Positions 1 through 9,466 are shown, numbered from the stretch's first letter. The stretch is 64,000 nucleotides of DNA from DATBQN01 sp963755825 (GCA_963755825.1 CAVWLA010000001.1:1488001-1552000), one strand, 5' to 3'. Translations and numbers: made by a program. Notes: generated by a model not told the origin, from the sequence alone.

Positions 1-2
1 GC

Positions 3-137
3 GGCCTCCGCGGCACCATCTTCGGCGGCTTCTGCCTGGTCGCCGGCGCTGTCCTCGCCGGCGCTCACGGTCCCTGGCCGGTGTGGGGGGCGCTCTTCGC
101 CCTCGGCATTCTGACCGCTCTCTCGCGAGGCCGCTGA
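3..137 (+). CDS. C-terminal end of a membrane protein (5' end outside window)
   Basis: The frame is open from the window edge to a TGA at 135-137 and gives the last 44 residues of a protein. They are strongly hydrophobic: a Gly/Ala-rich span, a short loop with Trp and Pro, a second hydrophobic stretch, and a basic tail ending SRGR. This looks like the final membrane helices of an integral membrane protein. The next gene starts 3 nt after the stop, so the two are probably co-transcribed and translationally coupled. The family cannot be named from this fragment. Confidence 0.6.
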   Translation, partial: GLRGTIFGGFCLVAGAVLAGAHGPWPVWGALFALGILTALSRGR

Positions 138-140
138 GCC

Positions 141-1301
141 ATGCCGCCGCGCGAGCCGTCCGATCCCTTCGATCCCGAATACTCGACGAGCGTCATGGAG
201 GAGCTGCTGGGGCCGATCGTCCACAGCTACTTCCGGCCGCGCCTGCTGGGCGGCGAGCGCATCCCCGCCGACGGGCCGCTCATCCTCGCCCCCAACCACA
301 GCGGCAACTCGTTCCCCTATGACGGCATGGTGCTCGACGGCCTGCTCTGGCAGCGCGCCGGCCTCGCGCCGGAGCGCAAGTTCCGCTCCGTCTTCGAGAA
401 GGAGCTCGCGGTCACCTGGTGGATGCGGCCCTTCGGCATCGACAACTTCTGGCGGCGCGGCGGCGGCGTCGATCTCACCTTCGACAATTTCGATCGCCTG
501 CTCGCCCGCGGCGAGCGCATCCTCTACTACCCGGAGGGGGTGCCGGGGATCGGCAAGGGCTTCTTCCACCGCTACGAGCTGCAGCGCTTCTCGACGAGCT
601 TCGTCATCCTCGCCGCGCGCCACGGCGCCACGGTGCTGCCGGTCTCCATCGTCAACGCCGAGTGGTCGATCCCCTTCTGCTTCACCTGGAAGCCGCTCGA
701 CCGCCTGGTGCAGGCGCTCCTCCACATCCCCTTCCTGCCGCTGCCGGCGGCGCCCCTCGGCATCCTCTTCCCGTGGATGTGGTACCTGACTCTCCCGGCG
801 CGGATGATCTTCGTCGTCGGCGAGCCGCTCGACATGCGCGCCCTCCTCGCCGAGCAGGGCGTCGCCGATCTCGACGATCCCGACCGCGCACGGCTGCGCG
901 CCGCGGCGGACGCCGTGCGGGCGCGCTGCCAGGAGGATCTCGACCGCGCCGTCGCCCGCTATGGCAAGCGGCCGTTCGAGGCGCGCTCGCTCGTCCGCCG
1001 GCTGTGGCGGAACCGCCGCCGGCTCCTCGCCCTCACCCCCCTCGGCTGGCCGCTCACCTTCGTGCGCCACGAGCGCGACCGCCGCCGGCCGCCGGCGGCG
1101 AGCCGCCTCGGCGCCATCTGCCGCGACCTCGACCTCGCCGCCTTCTACCTGCCCCTCGGCTGGCCGCTCCTCACCCTCTTCCGCCGCCTCCGCCGGCCGC
1201 CCTACGGCTTCCGCGGCCTCTCCCGCGCGGAGCGCGACGAGCGCGAGGGCAACTACCACTGGCATCTGAAGGATCGCCCGCTGCCGCCTCGGCCGCGGTA
1301 G
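141..1301 (+). CDS. PlsC-like phospholipid/glycerol acyltransferase
   Basis: 386 aa. Predicted to transfer an acyl chain to a glycerolipid acceptor at the inner membrane. The PlsC/LPLAT signature is visible: a block-I histidine in NHSGNSFPYDG (residues 52-62) and a block-III PEG (131-133) after a basic, aromatic segment. The spacing from His to the acidic residue is longer than the usual HX4D, as in divergent LPLAT subfamilies, so the substrate is uncertain. The C-terminal third (about 275-386) is rich in Arg and aromatics and probably binds membrane. The ATG lies 3 nt after the stop of the upstream membrane-protein gene. A second, more canonical PlsC homologue lies at 28.4-29.2 kb. Confidence 0.75.
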   Translation: MPPREPSDPFDPEYSTSVMEELLGPIVHSYFRPRLLGGERIPADGPLILAPNHSGNSFPYDGMVLDGLLWQRAGLAPERKFRSVFEKELAVTWWMRPFGIDNFWRRGGGVDLTFDNFDRLLARGERILYYPEGVPGIGKGFFHRYELQRFSTSFVILAARHGATVLPVSIVNAEWSIPFCFTWKPLDRLVQALLHIPFLPLPAAPLGILFPWMWYLTLPARMIFVVGEPLDMRALLAEQGVADLDDPDRARLRAAADAVRARCQEDLDRAVARYGKRPFEARSLVRRLWRNRRRLLALTPLGWPLTFVRHERDRRRPPAASRLGAICRDLDLAAFYLPLGWPLLTLFRRLRRPPYGFRGLSRAERDEREGNYHWHLKDRPLPPRPR

Positions 1302-1385
1302 AATTCGCCTCACCACGACGTCAAGCAGCCGGCACGACGGGCGCGATGGCGCCCGGACCGTGGCGGCACCACCGGAGGTGATTCG

Positions 1386-4300
1386 ATGTTTCGGCTGCCC
1401 TGCCGCGCACCGCGCGCCGTCCTCGCCACCCTGCTCGCCGGGCTCCTCGCCGGGCTTCTCGCCGCGTCGTCGCTCGCCGCGCAGCCGGCCTTCCGGGTGA
1501 AGGACCTCAACCCGTCGACCGCCACCGGCGGCACCGGCCTCTCGTTCTTCGGCAGCGAATTCGTCGAGATGGGCGGCATGGTCTTCTTCACCGCCGACGA
1601 CGGCATCCACGGCATCGAGCTGTGGCGGACGGACGGCACCGCCGCCGGCACCGTGCTGCTCAAGGACATCTGCCCCGGCATCTGCGCCGGGCTCCCCGCC
1701 TCGCTCACCGTCGCCGGCACGACGCTCTACTTCGCCGCCGACGACGGCGCCCACGGCCGCGAGCTGTGGAAGAGCGACGGCACCGCCGCCGGCACCGTCC
1801 TGGTGAAGGACATCCAGCCCGGCCTCAACGGCTCGGGGCCCTACTGGATCTCGCTGGTCAACGGCATCGTCCTCTTCGCCGCCGACGACGGCGTCCACGG
1901 CCTCGAGCTGTGGACGACGGACGGCACCGCCGCCGGCACCGCCCTCTTCGCCGACATCAACGCCGGCGCCGGCAGCTCGTTCGTCAGCGTGCTGGGGTCG
2001 GCCGGCGGCAACCTCTTCGTCATCGCCGACGACGGCGTCCACGGCCCCGAGCCCTGGAAGACCGACGGCACGCCCGGCGGCACGGCGCTGGTCAAGGACA
2101 TCAACCCGGGGGCGAACGGCTCGATCTCGCAGTCGACCCTCCTCCCCGGCTTCCGCGTCGCCGCGGCCGCCGGCGGCAAGCTCTTCTTCGCCGCCGACGA
2201 CGGCAGCTCCGGCGTCGAGCTGTGGATCTCGGACGGCACCGGTGCCGGGACGCAGCGGGTCAAGGACATCGCGCCCGGAGGCGCTTCCTCGGGGCCCTTC
2301 TCCCTCGTCGCCCTGGGGAGCGCCGTCTACTTCCGCGCCGACGACGGCGTCCATGGCCAGGAGCTGTGGACCTCCGACGGCACCGACGCCGGCACCGTGC
2401 TGGTCAAGGACATCCAGGCCGGCGCCGGCGCCAGCTCGCCCGCCGAGCTGACCGTCGCCGCCGGCAAGATCTTCTTCTCCGCCGACGACGGCGTGCACGG
2501 CCGCGAGCTGTGGACCTCGGACGGCACCGACATCGGAACCGTGATGGTCGCCGACATCAACCCGAGCGGCGACGGCTTGGTGCTCGTGGGGGCGGCCGAC
2601 CTGACCGCCCTGGGCACCGGCCTCGTCTTCTTCGCCGACGACGGCGTGCACGGCAGTGAGCCGTGGGCGAGCGACGGCACCGCCGCCGGCACCCACCTCC
2701 TGGCCGATCTCAATCCCGGTCCGCACGCCTCGGAGTTCCCCGGCTTCATCGGTCCTACGGTCGACCGCCGGCTGGTCACCTCGACCGGCGTCTGGTACTT
2801 CCGCGCCTTCACCGACGCCGGCGGGGTCGACGTCTTCACCAGCGACGGCAGCGGCGCCGGCACCCATCGCCTCAAAGTGCTCAACACCCAAACCTCCGCC
2901 TTCCAGCTCTATTTCAACGGCGCCGCCCTCTTCCCCGACCGCCCGCTGGCCGACCTCGCCGGCACGCTCCTCTTCACCGCCGGCGACGGCACCACCGGCC
3001 CCGAGCTGGCGGCGAGCGACGGCACCGCGGCGGGGACGGCGATCGTCGCCGACCTCCACTCCGGCGCCATCGGCTCCGCGCCCGGCGCCTACACGCCGTT
3101 CGGCGGCCGCATGGTCTTCGCCGCCGATGCCGGCAACGGCGCCACCCTGTGGACCACCGACGGCTCGGCGGGAGGCACCGTGCGCCTCGCCGACGTGGCG
3201 CCGGCCGGCAGCCCGGCCGCCGACCCGAGCAGCCCGACGGTTGCCGGCGGCAAGCTCTTCTTCGTCGGCGGCGCCGGGGCGGGCCTCTACGTCAGCGACG
3301 GCACCGGCGCCGGCACCACCGCCATCTCGTCTCCCGCGCAGTCGCCGAGCTACCTCACCGCCTTCGCCGGCAAGCTCTTCTTCGCCGCCGGCGGACCGCA
3401 GGGCAACGAGCTGTGGTCCTCCGACGGCACCAGCGGCGGCACCGTCATCGCCGCCGACGTCGCCGCCGGAACCCCCTCGTCCAACCCGGACCGGCTGGCG
3501 GTGACGCCCGGCCAGCTCTTCTTCACCGCCGACGACGGCGTCCACGGCCGCGAGCTGTGGGCGACCGACGGCTCGCCCGGCGGCGCGCACCTGGTCAAGG
3601 ACATCCTCCCCGGCACCGGCTCGGGAATGGTCTTCACCGGCGAGGTGACCAACCAGGCGAGCCTCGGCGGCACCCTTTTCTTCACCGCCGACGACGGCGT
3701 CCACGGCGCCGAGCTGTGGACCTCGGACGGCACCGCCGCGGGGACCGCGATGGTCGCGGACATCTTCCCCGGCGCCCGCTCGTCGGAGATCGAGAGCCTC
3801 ACCGCCGTCGGCTCCCAGGTCTTCTTCGTCGCCGACGACGGCGTCCACGGCCGCGAGCTGTGGGCCTCCGACGGCACCCCGGCGGGGACGCGCCTGGTCG
3901 CCGACCTGCTGCCCGGCGCCGACTCCTCGCGCCCCACCGAGCTCAGGGCGATCGACGGCAAGCTCCTCTTCTCGGCCTTCGACCTCGCCCACGGCCGCGA
4001 GCCCTGGATCTCCGACGGCACCGCCGCCGGGACGGCCCTCCTCGCCGACATCGCGCCGGGGCCGCTGTCGTCGTCGCCGCTCGGCTTCACCGTCTCGGGG
4101 GCGAACGTCTACTTCGCGGCGAACGACAACGCCAGCGGCTTCGAGCTCTGGGCGGTCCGCCGGACGACTGTCGCCGGCGCCCTCGACTTCTACACCGTCC
4201 CCCCCTGCCGCCCCTTCGACACGCGCACCGGCACCGCGCTCAGCTCCGGCGTCACCCGCCGCTTCACCATCGCCGGGACCTGCGGCGTGCCGGCCGACGC

Positions 4301-4538
4301 CAAGGCGGTCGCCGGCAACTGGACCGCCGTCGCCCACGGCCATCTCGGCCACCTCACCACCTATCCCGCCTTCGCCCCCGTGCCGCTCGCCAGCACCGTC
4401 AACTTCGCCGCCAACCAGACCCGCGCCAACAGCGCCATCATCGCCCTCGGCCAGGGAGCCGTCGAAGCCGTCACCGTCCTCGCCGGCGGCAGCGGCCAGG
4501 TGGACGTGATCTTCGACGTGTCGGGGTATTTCGAGTAG
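1386..4538 (+). CDS. Secreted ELWxxDGTxxGT-repeat protein
   Basis: 1050 aa with a Sec-type signal peptide (Arg/Pro start, Leu/Ala core, AAQP near residue 33). The body holds about 17 copies of a roughly 50-55 residue unit ending in ELWxxDGTxxGT, usually followed by (V/A)KDIxPG, with FFxADDGVHG before it. This is the hyalin/ELWxxDGT repeat type thought to form beta-propeller or beta-solenoid blades. A distinct C-terminal domain (about 930-1050) begins FYTVPPCRPFDTR and ends VIFDVSGYFE, a module common at the ends of secreted acidobacterial and actinobacterial proteins. A strong ribosome site (GGAGGTG, 5 nt before ATG) supports the start. A surface or extracellular role is likely; ligand unknown. 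Confidence 0.85.
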   Translation: MFRLPCRAPRAVLATLLAGLLAGLLAASSLAAQPAFRVKDLNPSTATGGTGLSFFGSEFVEMGGMVFFTADDGIHGIELWRTDGTAAGTVLLKDICPGICAGLPASLTVAGTTLYFAADDGAHGRELWKSDGTAAGTVLVKDIQPGLNGSGPYWISLVNGIVLFAADDGVHGLELWTTDGTAAGTALFADINAGAGSSFVSVLGSAGGNLFVIADDGVHGPEPWKTDGTPGGTALVKDINPGANGSISQSTLLPGFRVAAAAGGKLFFAADDGSSGVELWISDGTGAGTQRVKDIAPGGASSGPFSLVALGSAVYFRADDGVHGQELWTSDGTDAGTVLVKDIQAGAGASSPAELTVAAGKIFFSADDGVHGRELWTSDGTDIGTVMVADINPSGDGLVLVGAADLTALGTGLVFFADDGVHGSEPWASDGTAAGTHLLADLNPGPHASEFPGFIGPTVDRRLVTSTGVWYFRAFTDAGGVDVFTSDGSGAGTHRLKVLNTQTSAFQLYFNGAALFPDRPLADLAGTLLFTAGDGTTGPELAASDGTAAGTAIVADLHSGAIGSAPGAYTPFGGRMVFAADAGNGATLWTTDGSAGGTVRLADVAPAGSPAADPSSPTVAGGKLFFVGGAGAGLYVSDGTGAGTTAISSPAQSPSYLTAFAGKLFFAAGGPQGNELWSSDGTSGGTVIAADVAAGTPSSNPDRLAVTPGQLFFTADDGVHGRELWATDGSPGGAHLVKDILPGTGSGMVFTGEVTNQASLGGTLFFTADDGVHGAELWTSDGTAAGTAMVADIFPGARSSEIESLTAVGSQVFFVADDGVHGRELWASDGTPAGTRLVADLLPGADSSRPTELRAIDGKLLFSAFDLAHGREPWISDGTAAGTALLADIAPGPLSSSPLGFTVSGANVYFAANDNASGFELWAVRRTTVAGALDFYTVPPCRPFDTRTGTALSSGVTRRFTIAGTCGVPADAKAVAGNWTAVAHGHLGHLTTYPAFAPVPLASTVNFAANQTRANSAIIALGQGAVEAVTVLAGGSGQVDVIFDVSGYFE

Positions 4539-4580
4539 TCAGTCCAGGCGACGCGCCGAGGCGCCGCGATTGAACAGGAA

Positions 4581-4609
4581 TTGACGTTCAGCTGAATCAC
4601 TCGTATCCT
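4581..4609 (+). promoter_or_regulatory. Sigma-70-type promoter of the TonB receptor gene, apparently leaderless
   Basis: TTGACG at 4581-4586 and TATCCT at 4604-4609 are separated by exactly 17 bp. Only 7 nt separate the -10 box from the TTG start at 4617, so transcription should begin at or next to the start codon. No ribosome-binding sequence precedes that codon, which fits a leaderless mRNA. Confidence 0.6.
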
Positions 4610-4616
4610 TCGGTGC

Positions 4617-6551
4617 TTGCGACAACTGGCCGTCCCTGCGCTCGCCCTCTTCGTGGGCCTCGGTTTCTCCGGCGACGCCCGCCCGCAGCAGCCGGCGCGA
4701 TCTCCAGAGCCGGCGCCCCAGCCGGCGGCGGCGTTCTACTCCACCGCCACGGTTCGCGCCAGCCCGCTCTCCTCGGCCACCGGCTCGGTGACCGTTCTCG
4801 ACCAGGAGACGATCCTGGCGAGCGGCGCCCGCACGGTCGCCGATGTGCTCCGCTTCGCCCCCGGGCTCGACCTCACCAGCAACGGCACGCGCGGCGGCTT
4901 CACCACGGCCCAGATCCGCGGCGGCGACCCCAACTACACCCTGGTGCTCCTCGACGGAGTGCCGATGAACGATCCGACCTACCAGGTGGGAGACGCCTTC
5001 GATCTCGAAGGCCTGCCGGTCTTCGCTGTCGAGCGCATCGAGATCGTTCGCGGACCCCTCTCCTCGTTCTACGGCTCGACCGGGCTCTCCGGGGTGATCA
5101 ACATCGTCACCCGCCCCGGCAAAGCCGGTCCTGCGGCCGGCGAGCTGGCGGTCCTCGGCGGCAGCGGCGCCTGGCGCCAGGCGCAGGGAGCGCTCACCGG
5201 CTCGCTCGGCGACGTCACCTACTTCGCGGGAGGCACCTGGGAGCAGGCGGAGCACCAGGTGGCGGCGGAGCGCTTCCGGCAATCGAACTTCCACGCCAAT
5301 TTCGCCTTCCCCGCGGGGAGCGCCCGGCTGCAGGTGAAGGCCCGCTACTCGACCTGGAACGGCGACGACTACCCCGACGCCTCGGGCGGCCCGGTCTACG
5401 GCTCGGGCGAGCTGCGCCACTCCGCCCATGAGGAGGCGTCCGTGGGCTCCGAGCTTTCTTTCGGCGGTCCCGCCGCAGACCGCCACAAGATCACCTTCAC
5501 GCTCTACCGGCACGACCGCGACACCGACAGCCCGGCGATCGTCCCCCAGGTCCCCTCGTCGGTCGAGGCAACCCGCTACACCAATGCCCGCGCCGGCTGG
5601 TCGTCGGTCCTCTACAGCGGTCCCCACCTGCGCTGGAGCGGCGGGGTGGACGTCGAGCGGGAGCAGGGCGACAATGCCAGCGTGCTGCTCCTGCCGCCCG
5701 ACCTGGGCGGCCGGGTGGTCGGCGACTACTCGCTCGCCCGCAGCTTGAGCGGCGCTTACACGGAGCTCGTCGCGGATCCGGGGGACGCGGTCTTCGAGCT
5801 GGGCTCCCGCTTCGACGTGCCGCAGGGCAAGGCGAGCCAGTGGAGCCCGCGGCTGGGCGCGAGCTGGCGCCCGGGGCAGGGACCGACGCGCCTCCACGCC
5901 TCGGCCGGCAGAGCCTGGAAACAGCCGAGCTTCTTCGCCCTGGCGAGCCCGCCGGCGCTCGGCGGCAACCCCGCGCTGCGCTCGGAGAAGGTGCTGGGCG
6001 GCGACCTCGGGATCGAGCACGACTTCGCCGGCCCGGCGCCCGGCAAGGCCAGCGCCGGCGTCACCGCCTTCTACGACCGCTACGCCGATTTCATCGACTT
6101 CGACTTCCAGCGCTTCCTCCACGTCAACCGCGCCGAGGTGGAGGCGCGGGGGATCGAGGCGAGCGGCTCGTGGAGCCCTCGAAACAGCCTCGCCCTCCAT
6201 GCCGGCCTCACCTGGCAGCAGGTGGAAGACCTGGCGACCCGCGCCGCCCTCAAGCACCGGCCCAAATGGGTGGCGAGCGCCCGCATGGACTGGCGGCCGT
6301 CGCCGCGCTGGCAGCTGGCGCTCGACAGCCAAGCCGTCTCCCACAGCTTCGACGAGCAGATCCCGGTGCCCGAGCGCGATAGCGTCGCCGGCTACGGGCT
6401 CCTCGGCCTCACCGGCACCTGGCGGCTCTCCGGCCCCTGGGAGGTGGAGGGGCGGATCGACAACCTCGCCGGGAAGCAGTACGAGACGCTGATCGGCTTC
6501 CCCGGCCCCGGCCGCGCTTTCCGGCTCGGACTGCGCTTCGCCAGCGGCTGA
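4617..6551 (+). CDS. TonB-dependent outer-membrane receptor
   Basis: 644 aa. A short hydrophobic signal (residues 1-23) precedes a proline-rich linker. An N-terminal plug follows (about 45-160) with the typical strings VTVLDQETI, LLDGVPMND, IEIVRGP and GVINIVTRPG. A beta-barrel of about 480 residues ends in the aromatic terminal strand FRLGLRFASG. The size and plug resemble vitamin B12 or siderophore receptors (BtuB/CirA type). No cobalamin riboswitch is visible; the promoter instead places transcription at the start codon. The TTG start is chosen because it opens the signal peptide and sits 7 nt from the -10 box. The ligand cannot be deduced and no ABC importer genes are adjacent. Confidence 0.85.
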   Translation: MRQLAVPALALFVGLGFSGDARPQQPARSPEPAPQPAAAFYSTATVRASPLSSATGSVTVLDQETILASGARTVADVLRFAPGLDLTSNGTRGGFTTAQIRGGDPNYTLVLLDGVPMNDPTYQVGDAFDLEGLPVFAVERIEIVRGPLSSFYGSTGLSGVINIVTRPGKAGPAAGELAVLGGSGAWRQAQGALTGSLGDVTYFAGGTWEQAEHQVAAERFRQSNFHANFAFPAGSARLQVKARYSTWNGDDYPDASGGPVYGSGELRHSAHEEASVGSELSFGGPAADRHKITFTLYRHDRDTDSPAIVPQVPSSVEATRYTNARAGWSSVLYSGPHLRWSGGVDVEREQGDNASVLLLPPDLGGRVVGDYSLARSLSGAYTELVADPGDAVFELGSRFDVPQGKASQWSPRLGASWRPGQGPTRLHASAGRAWKQPSFFALASPPALGGNPALRSEKVLGGDLGIEHDFAGPAPGKASAGVTAFYDRYADFIDFDFQRFLHVNRAEVEARGIEASGSWSPRNSLALHAGLTWQQVEDLATRAALKHRPKWVASARMDWRPSPRWQLALDSQAVSHSFDEQIPVPERDSVAGYGLLGLTGTWRLSGPWEVEGRIDNLAGKQYETLIGFPGPGRAFRLGLRFASG

Positions 6552-6570
6552 GGGAGCCCGTGCCCGGCGC

Positions 6571-6588
6571 GCCCGCGGCTACGCGGGC
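6571..6588. terminator. Hairpin between convergent genes
   Basis: GCCCGCG (6571-6577), loop GCTA, CGCGGGC (6582-6588): a perfect 7-bp GC stem in the gap between the TonB receptor stop (6551) and the stop of the opposing gene (6579), partly overlapping the latter. There is no T-tract, so it is a weak or factor-assisted bidirectional terminator at best. Confidence 0.4.
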
Positions 6589-8843
6589 AGCGAGAGCGGC
6601 GGCAGCGGCACCTGCGGATATTTGCGCACCACCAGGCTCCCCCAGGTCTCGAGGATCAGGCGCTTGCCGGCGGACAGGTCGCGGGTCACCGGCATGTAGA
6701 GCGTGCTCGCAACCTCCATGTCGGCGGTGATCATCACCATCAACTGATCGATCGCCCCCTCGACCCGCGGCAGATCGCCGAGCGGCATGAACTCGTCCAT
6801 GACCGGGAAGATCATGTCGTAGACGTAGAGGATGTTCCGGTAGACGAAATGCCACGCCTGCAGGCGGCTGTACTGCGGCTGGCCGGCGTAGCTGCCGGTG
6901 GCGTTCCAGCAGTCGACGAACTGGCTGACCAGCGCGTTGTCGAACGGCAGCACCCGCGCCACGGAGTAGAAGGCGGTGCCGATCGAGAAAACCGCGGGGT
7001 CCGAGAAGGGAAAGATCACCGAGGCTTGCAGCGAGGGCACCTGCCCTGCGAGGCACGGGTAGTAGGCGAGGATCGGGAAGCCCGGCGCCAGCGAGGCGAC
7101 GCTCACCGCGGCCTTGCCCGCCGCGTCGACCGGCACCAGGGCGCTCGTCACGGTCAGGTAGCGCGAGGCGGGCAGAGCGTTGCAGACCGGCCCCGGGTCC
7201 TGCGAGACCGGCGGCGGCTCGGCACCGAAGAGCGACCAGCTACCGGTGCCCAGCTTGACCATGAAGGGGAAATACTGCGCCACGGACACCTGGGTGCCCG
7301 CCGGCGGCACGCCGTTCTTGTAACGCACCTGGAGCGTGATCTGCTGCGACTCCCCCTGATCGATGTAGACCCCGCGGTCGTCGGTCTCCGCGGTCAGCGG
7401 CGATTCGAGGGAGAGGATCTGCCCCTGGGCGCGCAGGGCGAGCAGACCGCCTTCCGCGCCCAGCCACCGGCTGATCTGCTCCGCCGTCACCCCGGGCCCG
7501 AACGGAACGTCCACCAGGCCGCCCTTCGCGCTGTAGGCGGCCTTGTCGTAGCGGTCGTAGGCGAAGGTGCCGATGAGCTCGAAGGCGCCGCCCGGCAGGC
7601 TGACGCCGACGTCGAGCGGACCGTAGTCATAGCGTTCTGCCTGCAGGTCGGCGTCGAGAGTGAACTCCGGGATGGCGTTCTGCAGATCGAGCGAGACGAT
7701 CGCGGCGGCGGCATCGATCTCCGCGTGGATCACTCCGGGCGCCAGCGGCGGCAGGCTGCTGGTGGTGGCCGCGAGGTCGGCCCCGGGCGCGAACTGCAGG
7801 GCGGAGTGGCCGATGACGCCGATCGGCACCGCGGCGCGGACGCTCGCCCTGGGCGCCGCCGAGACGGGAGCGAGCGCCCTCGCGGGCGCCAGCATGTGGC
7901 CGCCGGGCGCCGTCGCCAGCTCGCCCTGGTTCCACACTCCGAGCACTCCCACGACGCGGCTGTAGGCAGGGTTGATGAACGCCTTGCCCTGCTGGTAGAG
8001 CGCGGTCAGCTGCTCGCAGGTGCGCGGCCTCTCGGCGATGTCGTTGAAGATGCCGTTCTGATAATAGACCGTGTTGTAGGTGGCGAAACGCAGCATGACT
8101 CCCGCGGCGCCCGCGGCTCGCGCCGCCTCGACGAGCGCGGCGAGGAGCGCCGAGCTGCCGCCGTTGGCCGACTCGAGCGACGCGGTCGGGATGGTGGTCT
8201 GGAAGATGGCGCCGATCGGCCCGGCGATGATCAGGTCCGAGCTGATGTTGCGCGGCACGAAGAAGGATCGCGAGTACATCCGCTGCGAGACGGCGCCGCC
8301 CAGATAGGTCTGGCTGTTCCCCAGCTTGAACGACGAGAGATAGAGCTGGCTGCAGAACGGCGACGCCGGGTTGATGTCGACCAGCCGCGCCGCCGAGACG
8401 CGGCCGCCGATCGTATTGCCGACGATCGCCACCGGCTGGTTGAGGATGGCGTCGGCCGGCGAGGCCGGCTGGCCGTAGCCGAGATCGCCGCCGGTGGAGA
8501 GCGAGCGGGCGTTGTTGGCCGGGTGCTGGATGAAGGCGCATCCGCCGCTGCCGTAGAAGTTCCAGCGGCTGGCGAGATGAGAGGACGGGGCGCTGGAGCA
8601 GGCGTCCGAGGGACCTGCCGTGCTGACCGGGCAGGAGTCGTCGTAGGGCTGGATCGCCCACGGGCGGAACGAATCGCGGAAGTTATCCGGCGTGATCGGC
8701 GGCTGCAGGCCGCCGAGGAAGCTCCAGTCGAGGGCGGCGTTGGCGGCGTCGTAGACCGGCAGGTAGTCGTTGTTGTTCGCGGTGCAGACGTCCCACTGCA
8801 TATAGCCCTGGAAATAGATGCGCGGGAAGGACAGGACGCTCAT
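6579..8843 (-). CDS. Uncharacterised 754-aa protein, probably cytoplasmic or non-classically exported
   Basis: 754 aa with no signal peptide or membrane span. It opens MSVLSFPRIYFQGYMQWDVC and is rich in Tyr, Asn, Ala and Gly, with scattered cysteines in the first third. Blocks such as LPGGAFELIGTFAYDRYD (about 410-430) and QITLQVRYKNGVPPAGTQVSV (about 490-510) look like beta-strand-rich, sandwich-like modules. I do not recognise a family with a known function. Its ATG overlaps the TGA of the upstream heme lipoprotein gene by 4 nt (ATGA), so the two should be translationally coupled and may act together. It converges on the TonB receptor gene. Confidence 0.75.
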   Translation of the reverse strand: MSVLSFPRIYFQGYMQWDVCTANNNDYLPVYDAANAALDWSFLGGLQPPITPDNFRDSFRPWAIQPYDDSCPVSTAGPSDACSSAPSSHLASRWNFYGSGGCAFIQHPANNARSLSTGGDLGYGQPASPADAILNQPVAIVGNTIGGRVSAARLVDINPASPFCSQLYLSSFKLGNSQTYLGGAVSQRMYSRSFFVPRNISSDLIIAGPIGAIFQTTIPTASLESANGGSSALLAALVEAARAAGAAGVMLRFATYNTVYYQNGIFNDIAERPRTCEQLTALYQQGKAFINPAYSRVVGVLGVWNQGELATAPGGHMLAPARALAPVSAAPRASVRAAVPIGVIGHSALQFAPGADLAATTSSLPPLAPGVIHAEIDAAAAIVSLDLQNAIPEFTLDADLQAERYDYGPLDVGVSLPGGAFELIGTFAYDRYDKAAYSAKGGLVDVPFGPGVTAEQISRWLGAEGGLLALRAQGQILSLESPLTAETDDRGVYIDQGESQQITLQVRYKNGVPPAGTQVSVAQYFPFMVKLGTGSWSLFGAEPPPVSQDPGPVCNALPASRYLTVTSALVPVDAAGKAAVSVASLAPGFPILAYYPCLAGQVPSLQASVIFPFSDPAVFSIGTAFYSVARVLPFDNALVSQFVDCWNATGSYAGQPQYSRLQAWHFVYRNILYVYDMIFPVMDEFMPLGDLPRVEGAIDQLMVMITADMEVASTLYMPVTRDLSAGKRLILETWGSLVVRKYPQVPLPPLSLPA

Positions 8844-9466
8844 CGGGCGCTCTCCTCGTTCTGGATCGTATCCAAGCTCAGGAGGCCGGTCCGCTGCCGG
8901 TGGGCGCGCTTCATCGACCAGACGTAGTCGAGGAAGTTGTAGCCCGTGAGGCTCGGCGGGTCTCCGACGTAGTCGTTGAGATTGCCGCCCTGGGTGTAGG
9001 CGAGGTTGAAATACTCGCCGTTCGGCTTGATCGACGCCAGGTGGTGGCAGGTGATGCAGGACGACTGCGTCTGAAATGCGGACTCGATGGTCGAGTTGGC
9101 GAGCAGCGTCGGCTGGCCGGCGGGCGGCGCGGTGAAGGTGGTCTGCACGCCGTCCAGCTGATAGTTGGCGAAGACCGAGCTCTGCCCGCGCAGAGCGCTC
9201 TGGTTGGCCTGGTTCGCGGCATGCGCCTGCGGCGGGATGGGCAGCTCCAGGTGGGCGGCCGTGAACTGGCTATCGAAGACGTTCTCGAACGTGATCCAGA
9301 CCCAGTTCGGCATGCTCTTGTTGCTGATGTGCATGCCGGCCGAGGCTTCCGCCAGCCTCACCATCCCGCCGGCCGGCGGCTCGACTCTCGCGGCGGGCAT
9401 GGGGCCGCGGGATGAACAGGATACGGCGAGTGCCGCGAGCAGCAGGATCGATCGCGATCGGCGCAT
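8840..9466 (-). CDS. Monoheme c-type lipoprotein
   Basis: 208 aa. The N-terminus has a lipoprotein signal: basic MRRSRS, hydrophobic LLLAALAV, then SCSSRG with the lipobox cysteine near residue 17. One heme c attachment motif, CITCH (residues 137-141), lies in the second half. An N-terminal segment (MHISNKSMPNWVWITFENV) resembles the start of a family of periplasmic c-type heme proteins that I know only as uncharacterised cytochrome-like proteins. Expected in the periplasm, tethered to a membrane, with a redox or sensing role. The ATG follows GAGGAG by 8 nt. It overlaps the 754-aa gene by ATGA. The tandem array at 9.54-9.78 kb begins about 75 bp upstream of its start. Confidence 0.75.
   Translation of the reverse strand: MRRSRSILLLAALAVSCSSRGPMPAARVEPPAGGMVRLAEASAGMHISNKSMPNWVWITFENVFDSQFTAAHLELPIPPQAHAANQANQSALRGQSSVFANYQLDGVQTTFTAPPAGQPTLLANSTIESAFQTQSSCITCHHLASIKPNGEYFNLAYTQGGNLNDYVGDPPSLTGYNFLDYVWSMKRAHRQRTGLLSLDTIQNEESAR

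Noticed and set aside
4539..4616. Cobalamin riboswitch before the TonB receptor
   Set aside because: Only 78 bp separate the genes and the -10 box lies 7 nt from the start codon, so there is no room for a transcribed aptamer.
4539..6344. Long antisense open frame (about 600 codons) opposite the TonB receptor
   Set aside because: It is a by-product of GC-rich codon structure: low-complexity Arg/Ala/Gly protein without domains, while the plus strand encodes a clear receptor.
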